36,049 nucleotides of DNA from Lachnospiraceae bacterium (GTDB lineage: Bacteria > Bacillota > Clostridia > Lachnospirales > Lachnospiraceae). The notes under the pieces are model-generated. The model made no database searches, was not told the origin of the DNA, and worked only from the letters and a program-made list of their open reading frames with translations. Of this stretch, positions 8,755 to 16,267 are shown one piece after another. Each line of letters starts with the position of its first letter. The first letter of the stretch is position 1. Both the position numbers and the translations under genes were made by a program. The stretch is taken from positions 1-36,049 of the forward strand of contig JAIDPH010000281.1 of assembly GCA_029062885.1 (NCBI GenBank). Direction: 5' to 3'.

Positions 8755-8931
8755 GTGGAGAGAGGAATACTATTCCCAAAGGCTAATAAGACTATAAAAG
8801 AAAGTCAGAAAACTTTTTGTTTTGCGGATGTTCAGAAGAGCACCTTATGGGATGGGAAAGAGCAGAGAGAGATCAATAGCCGGCAGGCGATGGAGTTGGA
8901 TGAACTTATTCAAAAAATAATATTGCAATAG
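8755..8931 (+). CDS. Small 58-residue protein with GTG start, unknown function
   Basis: A short reading frame fills the gap between the coiled-coil and protease genes. It begins at GTG 8755, nine bases after a strong GGGGAGG site (8739-8745), and ends with TAG at 8929-8931, two bases before the next frame opens. The product starts VERGILFPKANKTIKES, contains FCFADVQKSTLWDGKEQR and ends in a helical MELDELIQKII. It has no signal peptide or membrane segment. The tight junction suggests translational coupling to the downstream gene. It could be an adaptor, antitoxin-like or regulatory partner; nothing in the sequence decides this. An ATG at 8748 in another frame gives only 12 codons. Confidence 0.6.
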   Translation: MERGILFPKANKTIKESQKTFCFADVQKSTLWDGKEQREINSRQAMELDELIQKIILQ

Positions 8932-8933
8932 AT

Positions 8934-11210
8934 TTGAAGAAATGGATACTAACAATGCAGAGAGAACAAAATAATCAGGTTGATGGTTACATCATTAAAT
9001 TATATAAAAAAATCGTTAATGTTCCCCAGCATACGTTTACTGACGATGCTTCGTTTATAACGTGGATGAATTTTGACAGTATGGATATTATATCGGTATC
9101 TGATTATCATGAATTTGATAAATCTCTCAATGCAAGTGACCTAAAAGACAGAGAAAGATATCAAAGCCGTCAAAAAATATATTTATACCCCCTGAATGAA
9201 GATCAGGGACTTGTTCTTAGTGATTCTGCACTGGAAAAGTTCCCACTTATTGCAATGACATTCTTAGACTTCAGCCGGCAATGTGGCAAACAGCCATTGT
9301 TAAACGAAAAGTTTCTGTATGAAATCTTAGATAAGTGTATTGATAATAACACAAATGTAAAAGGGCAGTTGTATGGCAGCCTGTCCGTCTATGATTATGT
9401 TCTTGTTTTGCGTGGAAAGACTTACGCGGAACTCGATCAGGTTCTGAACAACTTTCGAAGAATTATAATAGAGTCTGACATTTCCTATAATAAAACTTAT
9501 ACGATTGAAGGAGTCGATCTGAAGTATCAGGCTTTATGGGAAGAAGAGCCGGATTCTAATGTCTCGATTCGTATATCGTGTGCTTCATGCGTTACTGCTG
9601 AGAACCTTCGTGGTAATCAGGAATTGCAAGATGCTTTGCAGGATGGATATCAGATTTTTTCCTTGATGGGTAAATATGATTATGACATTACCGGAAAAAT
9701 AAAAAATACGCAAAAATTTTTAGCGCTTTTTGCACATGGCAATTTGTTTTCATCTGAGAATGAGAATATTTATAAAACAAATACCAGATTTATGAGTGTT
9801 GAAACGGATGAGTGTGATTTAGCAGAAGTAAATACGACTCAAAGCACAGATATTCAGTCTGTACAGGATGATACTAATCAGTATATCGACCAATACTTGG
9901 AATTAGAGGGTTTATGCCCAAGTATAAAGGAGTCTTTATTACGTCTGATACTTAGAATTACGCAGTCCTGTTCAAGTGTTGGTAGGAATGAAATAAAAAA
10001 GGACTTAAAAAATATATTACAGGATTTTTTGAAATTTCTAAATATCCATCAATACGAAGCAGAGAGGCAGGACGAGTTTGGAAGGATAATTAATTGTATA
10101 AATCTACTTTTGGATAACCGAATTACGGCAGGTATGTCTGACTTTGAGACTCCACATAATGTTTTACGCTATTCGGGTGCCAATTTAAAGGTACTGTTGG
10201 CATATTCTAAATTTGCAGACAAGCTTTTTAAGATTTTACAGTTGTATAAAGAACGAAACGAACAGGTGTTAAAATATGTACATCTGGTTACTACAGATAC
10301 AGGAGCGAAGATTACGGCTACAGTATATTTGAGCTACTGTGAAAGATATCGGTTTATTAATATAAATATACCGGTAGATTTGTTGTTTGATGTACAATAT
10401 GTTTTACCATGGATTACGCATGAAGTGGGGCATTTTATCAGAGTCGGATGGCAGCGGGCAGAAAGAAATGCGGCATACTTTTGGAGCGTCTCCAGAGTCA
10501 TTATGGAGATGTTGAAGGAATATGCCGGTTCTGATAAAGTTATAGGAGAAGGAAGTTTGTTGCTGGGAAAAGCAGCAAACAAGGAAGAGGGCGAGAAGTT
10601 TGATGAATATCGGGAAGATGTATGTCAGTACTATCAAAGCATTATTAATCGAGGGGTTTATGGATATAACATAAAACTTTATATTCCCTATAATTGTTCA
10701 GAGGAACTTTTATCCAAAACAAGGGATATTACGTCTATCCTCCAAAAAGTATATGAAGAGTCTATAGCTGACATTTTTATGGCGCAGGTTTTGGAAATTG
10801 ACAGTCTTACGGAATATCTTCAGATTCAATCCGCTTACTATCGGCACATTAATGTAAATGAATCAGAACTGCCGCTTATAAATATTTCAAGGATTATGGC
10901 GGTCAGTGTTGTTTTAGTAAAGCTGGATGTGAAAGATTATGATAAAATCAAGCAATATTTTAGAAGTTTTTATGACCAGTGCCAAAACGAAACGATCAAA
11001 TCCATTGCGAAACAGCTTAAAGAGTATAAGCATTATTTTATGATAGAACCTTTAGTATCTTTTTTGGGAAAACAGGTAGAAACGGAATTAAGAGAGCTTC
11101 TTCATCAGGAGGGCGTATCGGATATCTGTGGTAAACTGAGAAGGATTTATAAAAATATTAAATCCGGAGATTTCAGAGCGTTTAGGGATTTTGTGGAAGG
11201 ACTCTGCTAA
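8934..11210 (+). CDS. Large protein with HExxH and distal ExxAD motifs, putative gluzincin-type metallopeptidase
   Basis: A 758-residue predicted cytoplasmic protein with no signal peptide or membrane segment; no family recognised. The C-terminal half contains WITHEVGHFIRVGW, with HEVGH at residues 496-500. About 110 residues later comes VYEESIADIFMAQVL (E608/E609, D613), which resembles the third zinc ligand helix of gluzincin peptidases such as thermolysin. The N-terminal half has two stretches, GSLSVYDYVLVLRG (about 148) and LMGKYDYDITGK (about 246), that look alike and may be a repeated alpha/beta fold. The frame opens with TTG at 8934, two bases after the 58-codon gene, while ATG 8955 is an alternative; neither has a good ribosome site, so coupling is likely. 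The region looks more AT-rich than its neighbours. The protease reading is motif-based and the target is unknown. Confidence 0.72.
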   Translation: MKKWILTMQREQNNQVDGYIIKLYKKIVNVPQHTFTDDASFITWMNFDSMDIISVSDYHEFDKSLNASDLKDRERYQSRQKIYLYPLNEDQGLVLSDSALEKFPLIAMTFLDFSRQCGKQPLLNEKFLYEILDKCIDNNTNVKGQLYGSLSVYDYVLVLRGKTYAELDQVLNNFRRIIIESDISYNKTYTIEGVDLKYQALWEEEPDSNVSIRISCASCVTAENLRGNQELQDALQDGYQIFSLMGKYDYDITGKIKNTQKFLALFAHGNLFSSENENIYKTNTRFMSVETDECDLAEVNTTQSTDIQSVQDDTNQYIDQYLELEGLCPSIKESLLRLILRITQSCSSVGRNEIKKDLKNILQDFLKFLNIHQYEAERQDEFGRIINCINLLLDNRITAGMSDFETPHNVLRYSGANLKVLLAYSKFADKLFKILQLYKERNEQVLKYVHLVTTDTGAKITATVYLSYCERYRFININIPVDLLFDVQYVLPWITHEVGHFIRVGWQRAERNAAYFWSVSRVIMEMLKEYAGSDKVIGEGSLLLGKAANKEEGEKFDEYREDVCQYYQSIINRGVYGYNIKLYIPYNCSEELLSKTRDITSILQKVYEESIADIFMAQVLEIDSLTEYLQIQSAYYRHINVNESELPLINISRIMAVSVVLVKLDVKDYDKIKQYFRSFYDQCQNETIKSIAKQLKEYKHYFMIEPLVSFLGKQVETELRELLHQEGVSDICGKLRRIYKNIKSGDFRAFRDFVEGLC

Positions 11211-11345
11211 TTTGGGATTGTAATCTTATTATATTAAAAATGAGAATTATGATGAAAAAGAAGAAAACATCCATATATGTCAGTATACTGATTTATTTAT
11301 ATCAGGAATTAGGGATGTCCAGGGAAGCAATTCTGTGTATAAGCG
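11211..11345. other. Short spacer between the protease gene and the LURP-one gene
   Basis: AT-rich spacer between convergent genes. A 41-codon frame beginning at ATG 11240 runs into the LURP-one gene but has no ribosome site. No terminator hairpin with a clear T-tract was identified. Confidence 0.3.
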
Positions 11346-11816
11346 TTAATCATTATTACAATTAGCCGCATCAATGGCAATGACTAAGAACAGCCCGTCA
11401 AGTTCATCTGCCGGGTTCGCATAGTCGATTACGTAAGTGTCTCCCCAGTGAAGCAGCTCTTTGGATATATGAATAATTCTGCTGCCCCCGCTATAAACGT
11501 CATAGTCCCAGCCAAGAAAATTTCCCTCCACTCGCCAGCCGTTATAGTTGATTTCATATTTTGGATTAATCAATGAAAATTGCTTTTGGATCAATCCCTT
11601 TTTTCTTCCTCCGATTTCGATTTCAAAAGCAGGAAGAAAGGTTAGTATTCGCTGATGTATTATGCCTATTTCATTTTTATTATGGTCATATACGTGGAGT
11701 TGATGCCCTAATGCTATAAGCTCTGCTTTAACGAAATATCTGACATTTCCGCTTTCATCGTAAACGTCATATGAATCAGTCCAAGAAAACACTCTTTGCT
11801 TTATTAATAGTTTCAT
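11346..11816 (-). CDS. LURP-one-related family protein (tubby-like fold)
   Basis: A 156-residue protein matching the LURP-one-related family, a tubby-like beta-barrel fold found in bacteria and plants. Typical features are the opening MKLLIKQRVFSWTDSYDVYD, then an alternating strand pattern in which a short nucleotide- or lipid-like cargo signal (YFVKAEL, GHQLHVYD) repeats, and the late WGDTYVIDY and LFLVIAIDAA stretches. The family is thought to act as a membrane-tethered or scaffold-like protein, but the bacterial role is not established. GGGAGG precedes the ATG at a good distance. It is convergent with the metalloprotease gene and divergent from the MerR-methyltransferase gene, with no obvious operon partner. 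Confidence 0.85.
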   Translation of the reverse strand: MKLLIKQRVFSWTDSYDVYDESGNVRYFVKAELIALGHQLHVYDHNKNEIGIIHQRILTFLPAFEIEIGGRKKGLIQKQFSLINPKYEINYNGWRVEGNFLGWDYDVYSGGSRIIHISKELLHWGDTYVIDYANPADELDGLFLVIAIDAANCNND

Positions 11817-11925
11817 TACGCATCCTCCCTGTTAATATTAGTGTATCATAAACCACACATAATTGCTATGACTTTTCCGACTGTGTTTATTCGTTTATTA
11901 AAATTATTTTTCTTGAATTTTTTAC

Positions 11926-11956
11926 TTGACCATTACCTTACGTCACCCTGTATTAT
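11926..11956 (+). promoter_or_regulatory. MerR-type promoter with 19-bp spacer (MerR-methyltransferase gene)
   Basis: TTGACC (11926-11931) and TATTAT (11951-11956) are 19 bases apart, the elongated spacing that MerR family regulators correct by twisting DNA. The spacer begins ATTACCTTACGT, nearly the same as the start of the spacer at the second MerR gene (14661 onward). Autoregulation is therefore likely. Confidence 0.6.
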
Positions 11957-12016
11957 AGATATACAGATATCTGAAAAATGCAATATGATATTGTGCCGGT
12001 ACGGAAAGGACAATCA

Positions 12017-13213
12017 ATGAAAAAAGAATTATACACCGCAGGAGATATTGCCCGCATCGCCGGAGTCTCCCTGCGCACCATACGTTATTACGATACAAAG
12101 GGGCTGCTTCCCCCGGTATCACACTCGGAGAGCGGCTACCGCTGCTACGATAAGAGTTCAATCATTCTTCTTCAGAGAATACTGATGCTGAAGTATCTGG
12201 GCTTTTCTCTGGAACAGATTCAGCAGTTGATTACCGCTCAGAATGCAGACGCCTTGAACCAAGAGGCTATTTTGTCCCAGCAGAAGAGTCTGCTTCTGGA
12301 ACGCAAGGAGCAGTTAGAACTACTGATTTCCACTATTGAATTGGCACAACAAAGCACCGAGGAAGATAAATGGCAGGTGCTGGTGCGCTGCCTGAATCTG
12401 CTGACCAGTGAAGAAAAAGTTCTGGAACAGTACCGGAACCCCGAAAACTTAAACCGCCGGATAAATATACACAATTATTCTACCAGTCCTCAGGGGTGGA
12501 TGGAATGGGTCTATGAACGCCTGAACTTACAGCCCGGAGAGACTGTGTTAGAGCTGGGATGCGGTACGGGACTGCTTTGGATGGAGCGCACCCATCTGTT
12601 GCCGGATGGACTGCGGTTGATCCTCACCGACCGCTCGGAAGAGATGCTGGAGCAGACCCGCCAAAATCTGATGCCTTATGAGGAAGAACTGAAGGCCCGT
12701 CAAATTCAAATTGAATATCAGATAATGGATGCGAATACTTTGGAATTGCCCGTAGCTTCTTATGACCGTATCATTGCCAATCACATGCTGTATCATGTAG
12801 AGCGTCGGGACACCTGTCTGGCCGCCATAACAAGGGCGTTAAAGCCGAAAGGTACTTTCTACTGTTCCACTGTGGGGGATACCCACATGCAGGAACTTCA
12901 CCAATTGGTCATTGCTTTCGATCCCCGGATTGATATGCCTTTCAGGAACCTGACAGGTGACTTTCATCTGGAAAATGCCACGCCACAGCTGACGAGACAC
13001 TTTGCCCATGTTGAGAGGCGGGATCAGGATAACGACCTTATCGTGGATGACGCCCAGGCTATCTATGATTATATTTACTCTTTCCCCGGTAATGCTTCCC
13101 TGATTCTGGAACAGAGGGGGCAGGAACTGTTTAAAATGATACAGGATAAGTTAAGCCGCGAAGGGGCTATGTTCATACACAAGTCCACGGGAATGTTTAT
13201 TTGTAGGAAGTAG
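12017..13213 (+). CDS. MerR family regulator fused to a SAM-dependent methyltransferase
   Basis: A 398-residue fusion. Residues 1-75 are a MerR DNA-binding domain (YTAGDIARIAGVSLRTIRYY, then GLLPP and SESGYRCYD), followed by a dimerisation helix to about 130. From about residue 165 there is a class I methyltransferase fold with motif I VLELGCGTGLL, an acidic LTDRSEEMLEQ after strand 2, and a YDRIIANHMLYH segment. The ATG at 12017 has AAGGA six bases upstream; an in-frame upstream ATG at 11978 lies just after the -10 box and is unlikely. The MerR part probably autoregulates. The acceptor of the methyl group is unknown; the methyltransferase resembles small-molecule enzymes. The 3' end overlaps the convergent MATE gene by 17 bases. 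Confidence 0.88.
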   Translation: MKKELYTAGDIARIAGVSLRTIRYYDTKGLLPPVSHSESGYRCYDKSSIILLQRILMLKYLGFSLEQIQQLITAQNADALNQEAILSQQKSLLLERKEQLELLISTIELAQQSTEEDKWQVLVRCLNLLTSEEKVLEQYRNPENLNRRINIHNYSTSPQGWMEWVYERLNLQPGETVLELGCGTGLLWMERTHLLPDGLRLILTDRSEEMLEQTRQNLMPYEEELKARQIQIEYQIMDANTLELPVASYDRIIANHMLYHVERRDTCLAAITRALKPKGTFYCSTVGDTHMQELHQLVIAFDPRIDMPFRNLTGDFHLENATPQLTRHFAHVERRDQDNDLIVDDAQAIYDYIYSFPGNASLILEQRGQELFKMIQDKLSREGAMFIHKSTGMFICRK

Positions 13214-14552
13214 AACGATATTTATTTTCCCGGCTTACCACAATAAAATATATAAGATTGATTACAATCCTGAATATTGTCGCGCAGGGAGCTGCCAGAC
13301 CAATCATCGTAAGACTTGCATCCAGCTGTATGCTCATGAAATAGGACATAGGCAGACGCACGATAAAGGTCTGGGCAATTCCCTGCAGCATTACAAATAA
13401 TGTCTTTGAATGTCCGTTGTAGTAACCTATAAAGCTGAACAGGATTGCCGTTACAACTGCCTCAGGCGCGAAGCCTTTCAGGTAATCCGCCGCGCAGGCG
13501 ATAACGGCCTCATCATTTGAGAAAATTGTGGCAAGCAGGTCTCCACGCAGAAATGATAAAATTGCAATAAAAATACCGATACTGCCGCCGATAAACATAC
13601 CTGTGACCATTGATTTTCTCGCGCGTACTTCTTGCCCTGCGCCTACATTCTGGGCAACAAAGGAAGCCATGGACTGCATGAGCGCACCCGGCACCAGCAT
13701 AATGAAATTGACGATTTTATTCGCTATTCCGTAGCCCGAAGAAGCATCCAGCCCAAGTCTGTTGATAAACGCACATAATGCTAAAAAGGATAACTGTGTC
13801 ATAACCTCCTGAAACGCAATCGGGATTCCGACCCGTACAAATCTCCTGATTTCCGGATTGAACCGAATATATTCTTTTTTCATCTCAAACGGAAGTTCTC
13901 GTTTTCTGATTATGATAATGGATAATATAACGCTGACTGCCTGCGCCATCACAGTTGCAAGGGCAGCGCCCGCTACGTTCCATTTAAATACCGCAATGAA
14001 AAGTAAATCTCCAACAATATTTACAACACATGCAATCCCCACGAAGACCAGCGGCATATTAGAATCCCCGATTCCACGGAAGATACTGCTGATTACATTA
14101 TATGCAATTATAAAGAAAATCCCCCCGCCGCAAATGCGGACATATAATACGGTCAGGTCTAATGCCTCCTCCGGCGCCTGCATCAGGAGCGCAAGAGGTC
14201 TTGCAAATATCAGCATGGCTATCGCGATGATAAATGACATTGCCAGAAACAGGCAGATTGCACCGCCTACGACCTGTCCCACTTTCTCGGGTTTCTTTTC
14301 ACCTATATACTGCCCCATGACAACCGTAACACCCATGGTAAGACCGGTAATCGTAAAGGTAATCAGGTTCACGATGCCGCTTCCCGTAGATACGCCTGAA
14401 ATTCCGGCAGTCGTTCCGAAACGTCCTACCACAAGAATATCTACCGCACCATACATAGCCTGTAGGATTAATGCCCCTAAAATCGGAATCATAAATTTCA
14501 GTAGTTTGGAGACAATGCTTCCCTGCGTAAAGTCGTTCTTATTTTCTGCCAT
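13197..14552 (-). CDS. MATE family efflux transporter, second copy
   Basis: A 451-residue MATE transporter of normal length with 12 expected membrane segments. The diagnostic opening is IVSKLLKFMIPILGALILQA followed by YGAVDILVVGRFG. A GAGGAA ribosome site precedes the ATG. It differs clearly from the MATE protein at 5865-7229 and belongs to another subgroup. It is divergent from a TipA-like MerR gene (starts 160 bases apart), so that regulator may control it, a common arrangement for drug exporters. Its 3' end overlaps the MerR-methyltransferase gene on the other strand. The exported compound is unknown. Confidence 0.93.
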   Translation of the reverse strand: MAENKNDFTQGSIVSKLLKFMIPILGALILQAMYGAVDILVVGRFGTTAGISGVSTGSGIVNLITFTITGLTMGVTVVMGQYIGEKKPEKVGQVVGGAICLFLAMSFIIAIAMLIFARPLALLMQAPEEALDLTVLYVRICGGGIFFIIAYNVISSIFRGIGDSNMPLVFVGIACVVNIVGDLLFIAVFKWNVAGAALATVMAQAVSVILSIIIIRKRELPFEMKKEYIRFNPEIRRFVRVGIPIAFQEVMTQLSFLALCAFINRLGLDASSGYGIANKIVNFIMLVPGALMQSMASFVAQNVGAGQEVRARKSMVTGMFIGGSIGIFIAILSFLRGDLLATIFSNDEAVIACAADYLKGFAPEAVVTAILFSFIGYYNGHSKTLFVMLQGIAQTFIVRLPMSYFMSIQLDASLTMIGLAAPCATIFRIVINLIYFIVVSRENKYRSTSYK

Positions 14553-14654
14553 ATTTTATATTCCTCGTTCTTCTTAATGTTGCGTTATTATTATAACTGA
14601 AAAGACATTCGTATGAAAGTAAAAAAATATTTTATTATTTTCTGTATCTGCCTA

Positions 14655-14685
14655 TTGACCATTACGTAACGTAATAGTTTAAAAT
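14655..14685 (+). promoter_or_regulatory. MerR-type promoter with 19-bp spacer (TipA-like gene)
   Basis: TTGACC (14655-14660) and TAAAAT (14680-14685) are separated by 19 bases. The spacer holds ATTACGTAACGTAAT, a perfect palindrome and likely operator for the MerR protein encoded just downstream. AGGAGG before the ATG at 14712 is a strong ribosome site. Confidence 0.68.
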
Positions 14686-14711
14686 ATGTTTAACACGAGG
14701 AGGCGGAAAAT

Positions 14712-15440
14712 ATGATGACAGTAAATGAAGTAAGCAAATTGACAGGCGTGAGTATACGCACCCTGCAATATTATGACAAAATCGGTCTTTTGCATCCTGC
14801 AAAATATAGTGAGTCAGGCTACAGACTGTATGACGATACAGCGCTGGAGAAGCTGCAGCATATTTTATTGTTTCGTGAGTTGGAATTTCCGTTAAAGGAT
14901 ATCAAGGTAATTATGGATAGTCCTGATTTTGACAGAAGTAAGGCATTGGAACAGCAGATAACATTATTGACGTTGAAAAAGGAACATTTAGAAAACCTGA
15001 TATGTCTTGCTCGTGGAATAAAAATGAATGGAGTGAAAAAGATGGATTTTTCAGCATTTGATACAAGTAAGATGGATGAATACGCAGCACAGGCGAAGGC
15101 ATCATGGGGAAATACGCCTGAGTACCATGAATACGAGGAAAAGGCAAAGGGGCGCACAAAGCAGGAAGAACAGAACATCGGTAAGAATATGATGCAGATT
15201 TTCACTGAGTTTGGGACAATGCTTGATTTTCAGCCAGATTCCGAAAAAGTTCAGGCACAGGTGAAAAAATTGCAGGATTTTATTACTGAGAATTTTTATA
15301 CCTGCTCTGATGACATCTTACATTCGTTTGGGAATATGTATGCCGGCGGCGGAGATTTCACAACGAATATCGACAGAGCAGGCGGTGAAGGCACGGCGGA
15401 ATTTGTGTCTCGGGCGATAGAGATTTATTGTAGGAAATAA
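14712..15440 (+). CDS. MerR family regulator with TipAS-like drug-sensing domain
   Basis: A 242-residue transcriptional activator of the TipA type. Residues 1-70 are the MerR winged helix-turn-helix (VNEVSKLTGVSIRTLQYYDK, SESGYRLYD); residues 75-110 form the dimerisation helix. Residues 120-242 match the TipAS ligand domain, including YEEKAKGRTKQEEQNIGKN and a closing GTAEFVSRAIEIYC. TipAS domains bind macrocyclic antibiotics in relatives. Two adjacent ATGs (14712, 14715) follow AGGAGG; the first is used here. The gene is divergent from the MATE exporter and has its own palindrome in a 19-bp spacer, which suggests autoregulation and drug-responsive control of the exporter. The ligand is not known. 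Confidence 0.92.
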   Translation: MMTVNEVSKLTGVSIRTLQYYDKIGLLHPAKYSESGYRLYDDTALEKLQHILLFRELEFPLKDIKVIMDSPDFDRSKALEQQITLLTLKKEHLENLICLARGIKMNGVKKMDFSAFDTSKMDEYAAQAKASWGNTPEYHEYEEKAKGRTKQEEQNIGKNMMQIFTEFGTMLDFQPDSEKVQAQVKKLQDFITENFYTCSDDILHSFGNMYAGGGDFTTNIDRAGGEGTAEFVSRAIEIYCRK

Positions 15441-15563
15441 AATCTGAGAAGGTACTGGTTATGTCTAATAAACTGAGTGATGATGAGGCTGACTGGGGGA
15501 TTTTGTGATTAAGAAAAAATGATACGACAGAAAACACCAATTCTGTCAAAAAAGCTACATAAA

Positions 15564-15596
15564 TTGTCATGCTCTTGCGTTCGCAAAGAATATAAT
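15564..15596 (+). promoter_or_regulatory. Possible promoter and operator of the Nmad2-Nmad3 pair
   Basis: TATAAT (15591-15596) is a perfect -10 box about 40 bases before the first gene. The best -35 candidate, TTGTCA (15564-15569), is 21 bases away, too far for unaided use. Between them lies the palindrome TTGCG-TT-CGCAA (15575-15586), a plausible regulator site. Confidence 0.4.
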
Positions 15597-15638
15597 GCAT
15601 AATGGAAGAAATAGCTAAAAGGGTATAAGGGTGATGCA

Positions 15639-16250
15639 ATGGGCAGGATTATCTTTTCCTATAGGATTGCTTATGATATGGGTTTTGCACCATGTATAGA
15701 TAACAATATTTTTACTCTGGCCTGCTGTAAAGGAGGGCAGATTCGGAATGGTAAGAATATAATTACCGGTCTTAGGTATCATGTTGGACAACATTATTAC
15801 AGGAATCCTGTTGATGAAATATACCTTTTCGGTATTTATAAAAATGGTATGCTCTATTATGCAAGGATAACAGATGTTATCACGATGAATGAATATTTCT
15901 CAACGCGGGGTAAAAGCGTATATGGAGACAGAACAGATCAAATATATGATGCAGAAGCCGGTATATTAAAGCGGAATGACTTATTACCGCATATACACCC
16001 CAAAGGATCTGGCCAGAACGAACAGGACAGGAATGGCCATTATGTATTAGTTTCCCGGCAATTTACATACTTTGGGAAAAATGCTCCTGCTATTGACACT
16101 GAAATTCTGCGCATGCTTCCTAAAAACAGGGAGGTTAAAAGATATGCGGATTCTTGTTCGGAGCACGAGATTATTCACAGCTATGCGATGGGGTTAATCG
16201 GTTCTTTTCAGGGAGTAATCGGTGCGCCGCATGATTCTCTTTATGACTGA
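15639..16250 (+). CDS. Nmad2-like protein (nucleotide modification associated domain 2)
   Basis: A 203-residue cytoplasmic protein. The N-terminal pattern FSYRIAYDMGFAPCIDNN followed by FTLACCKGGQIR fits my recollection of the Nmad2 family, whose members begin with a DxGFAP motif and a TLACCKP-type motif. YFGKNAP and a helical C-terminus follow. Nmad proteins were predicted by comparative genomics to act with DNA or nucleotide modification systems; no biochemical reaction is established. AAGGG lies 7 bases before the ATG. The Nmad3-like gene starts 17 bases after this stop, so the two form an operon. No other modification enzyme is adjacent, which is unusual if this is a complete system. Confidence 0.72.
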   Translation: MGRIIFSYRIAYDMGFAPCIDNNIFTLACCKGGQIRNGKNIITGLRYHVGQHYYRNPVDEIYLFGIYKNGMLYYARITDVITMNEYFSTRGKSVYGDRTDQIYDAEAGILKRNDLLPHIHPKGSGQNEQDRNGHYVLVSRQFTYFGKNAPAIDTEILRMLPKNREVKRYADSCSEHEIIHSYAMGLIGSFQGVIGAPHDSLYD

Positions 16251-16267
16251 TTATTTAAGGAGTGGTA

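Noticed and set aside
11240-11365. 41-codon frame with a hydrophobic helix between the peptidase and LURP-one genes
   Set aside because: No ribosome binding site at either candidate ATG, and it overlaps the end of the LURP-one gene on the other strand.
15461-15508. 15-codon frame after the TipA-like gene
   Set aside because: No convincing ribosome site and no conserved pattern visible.
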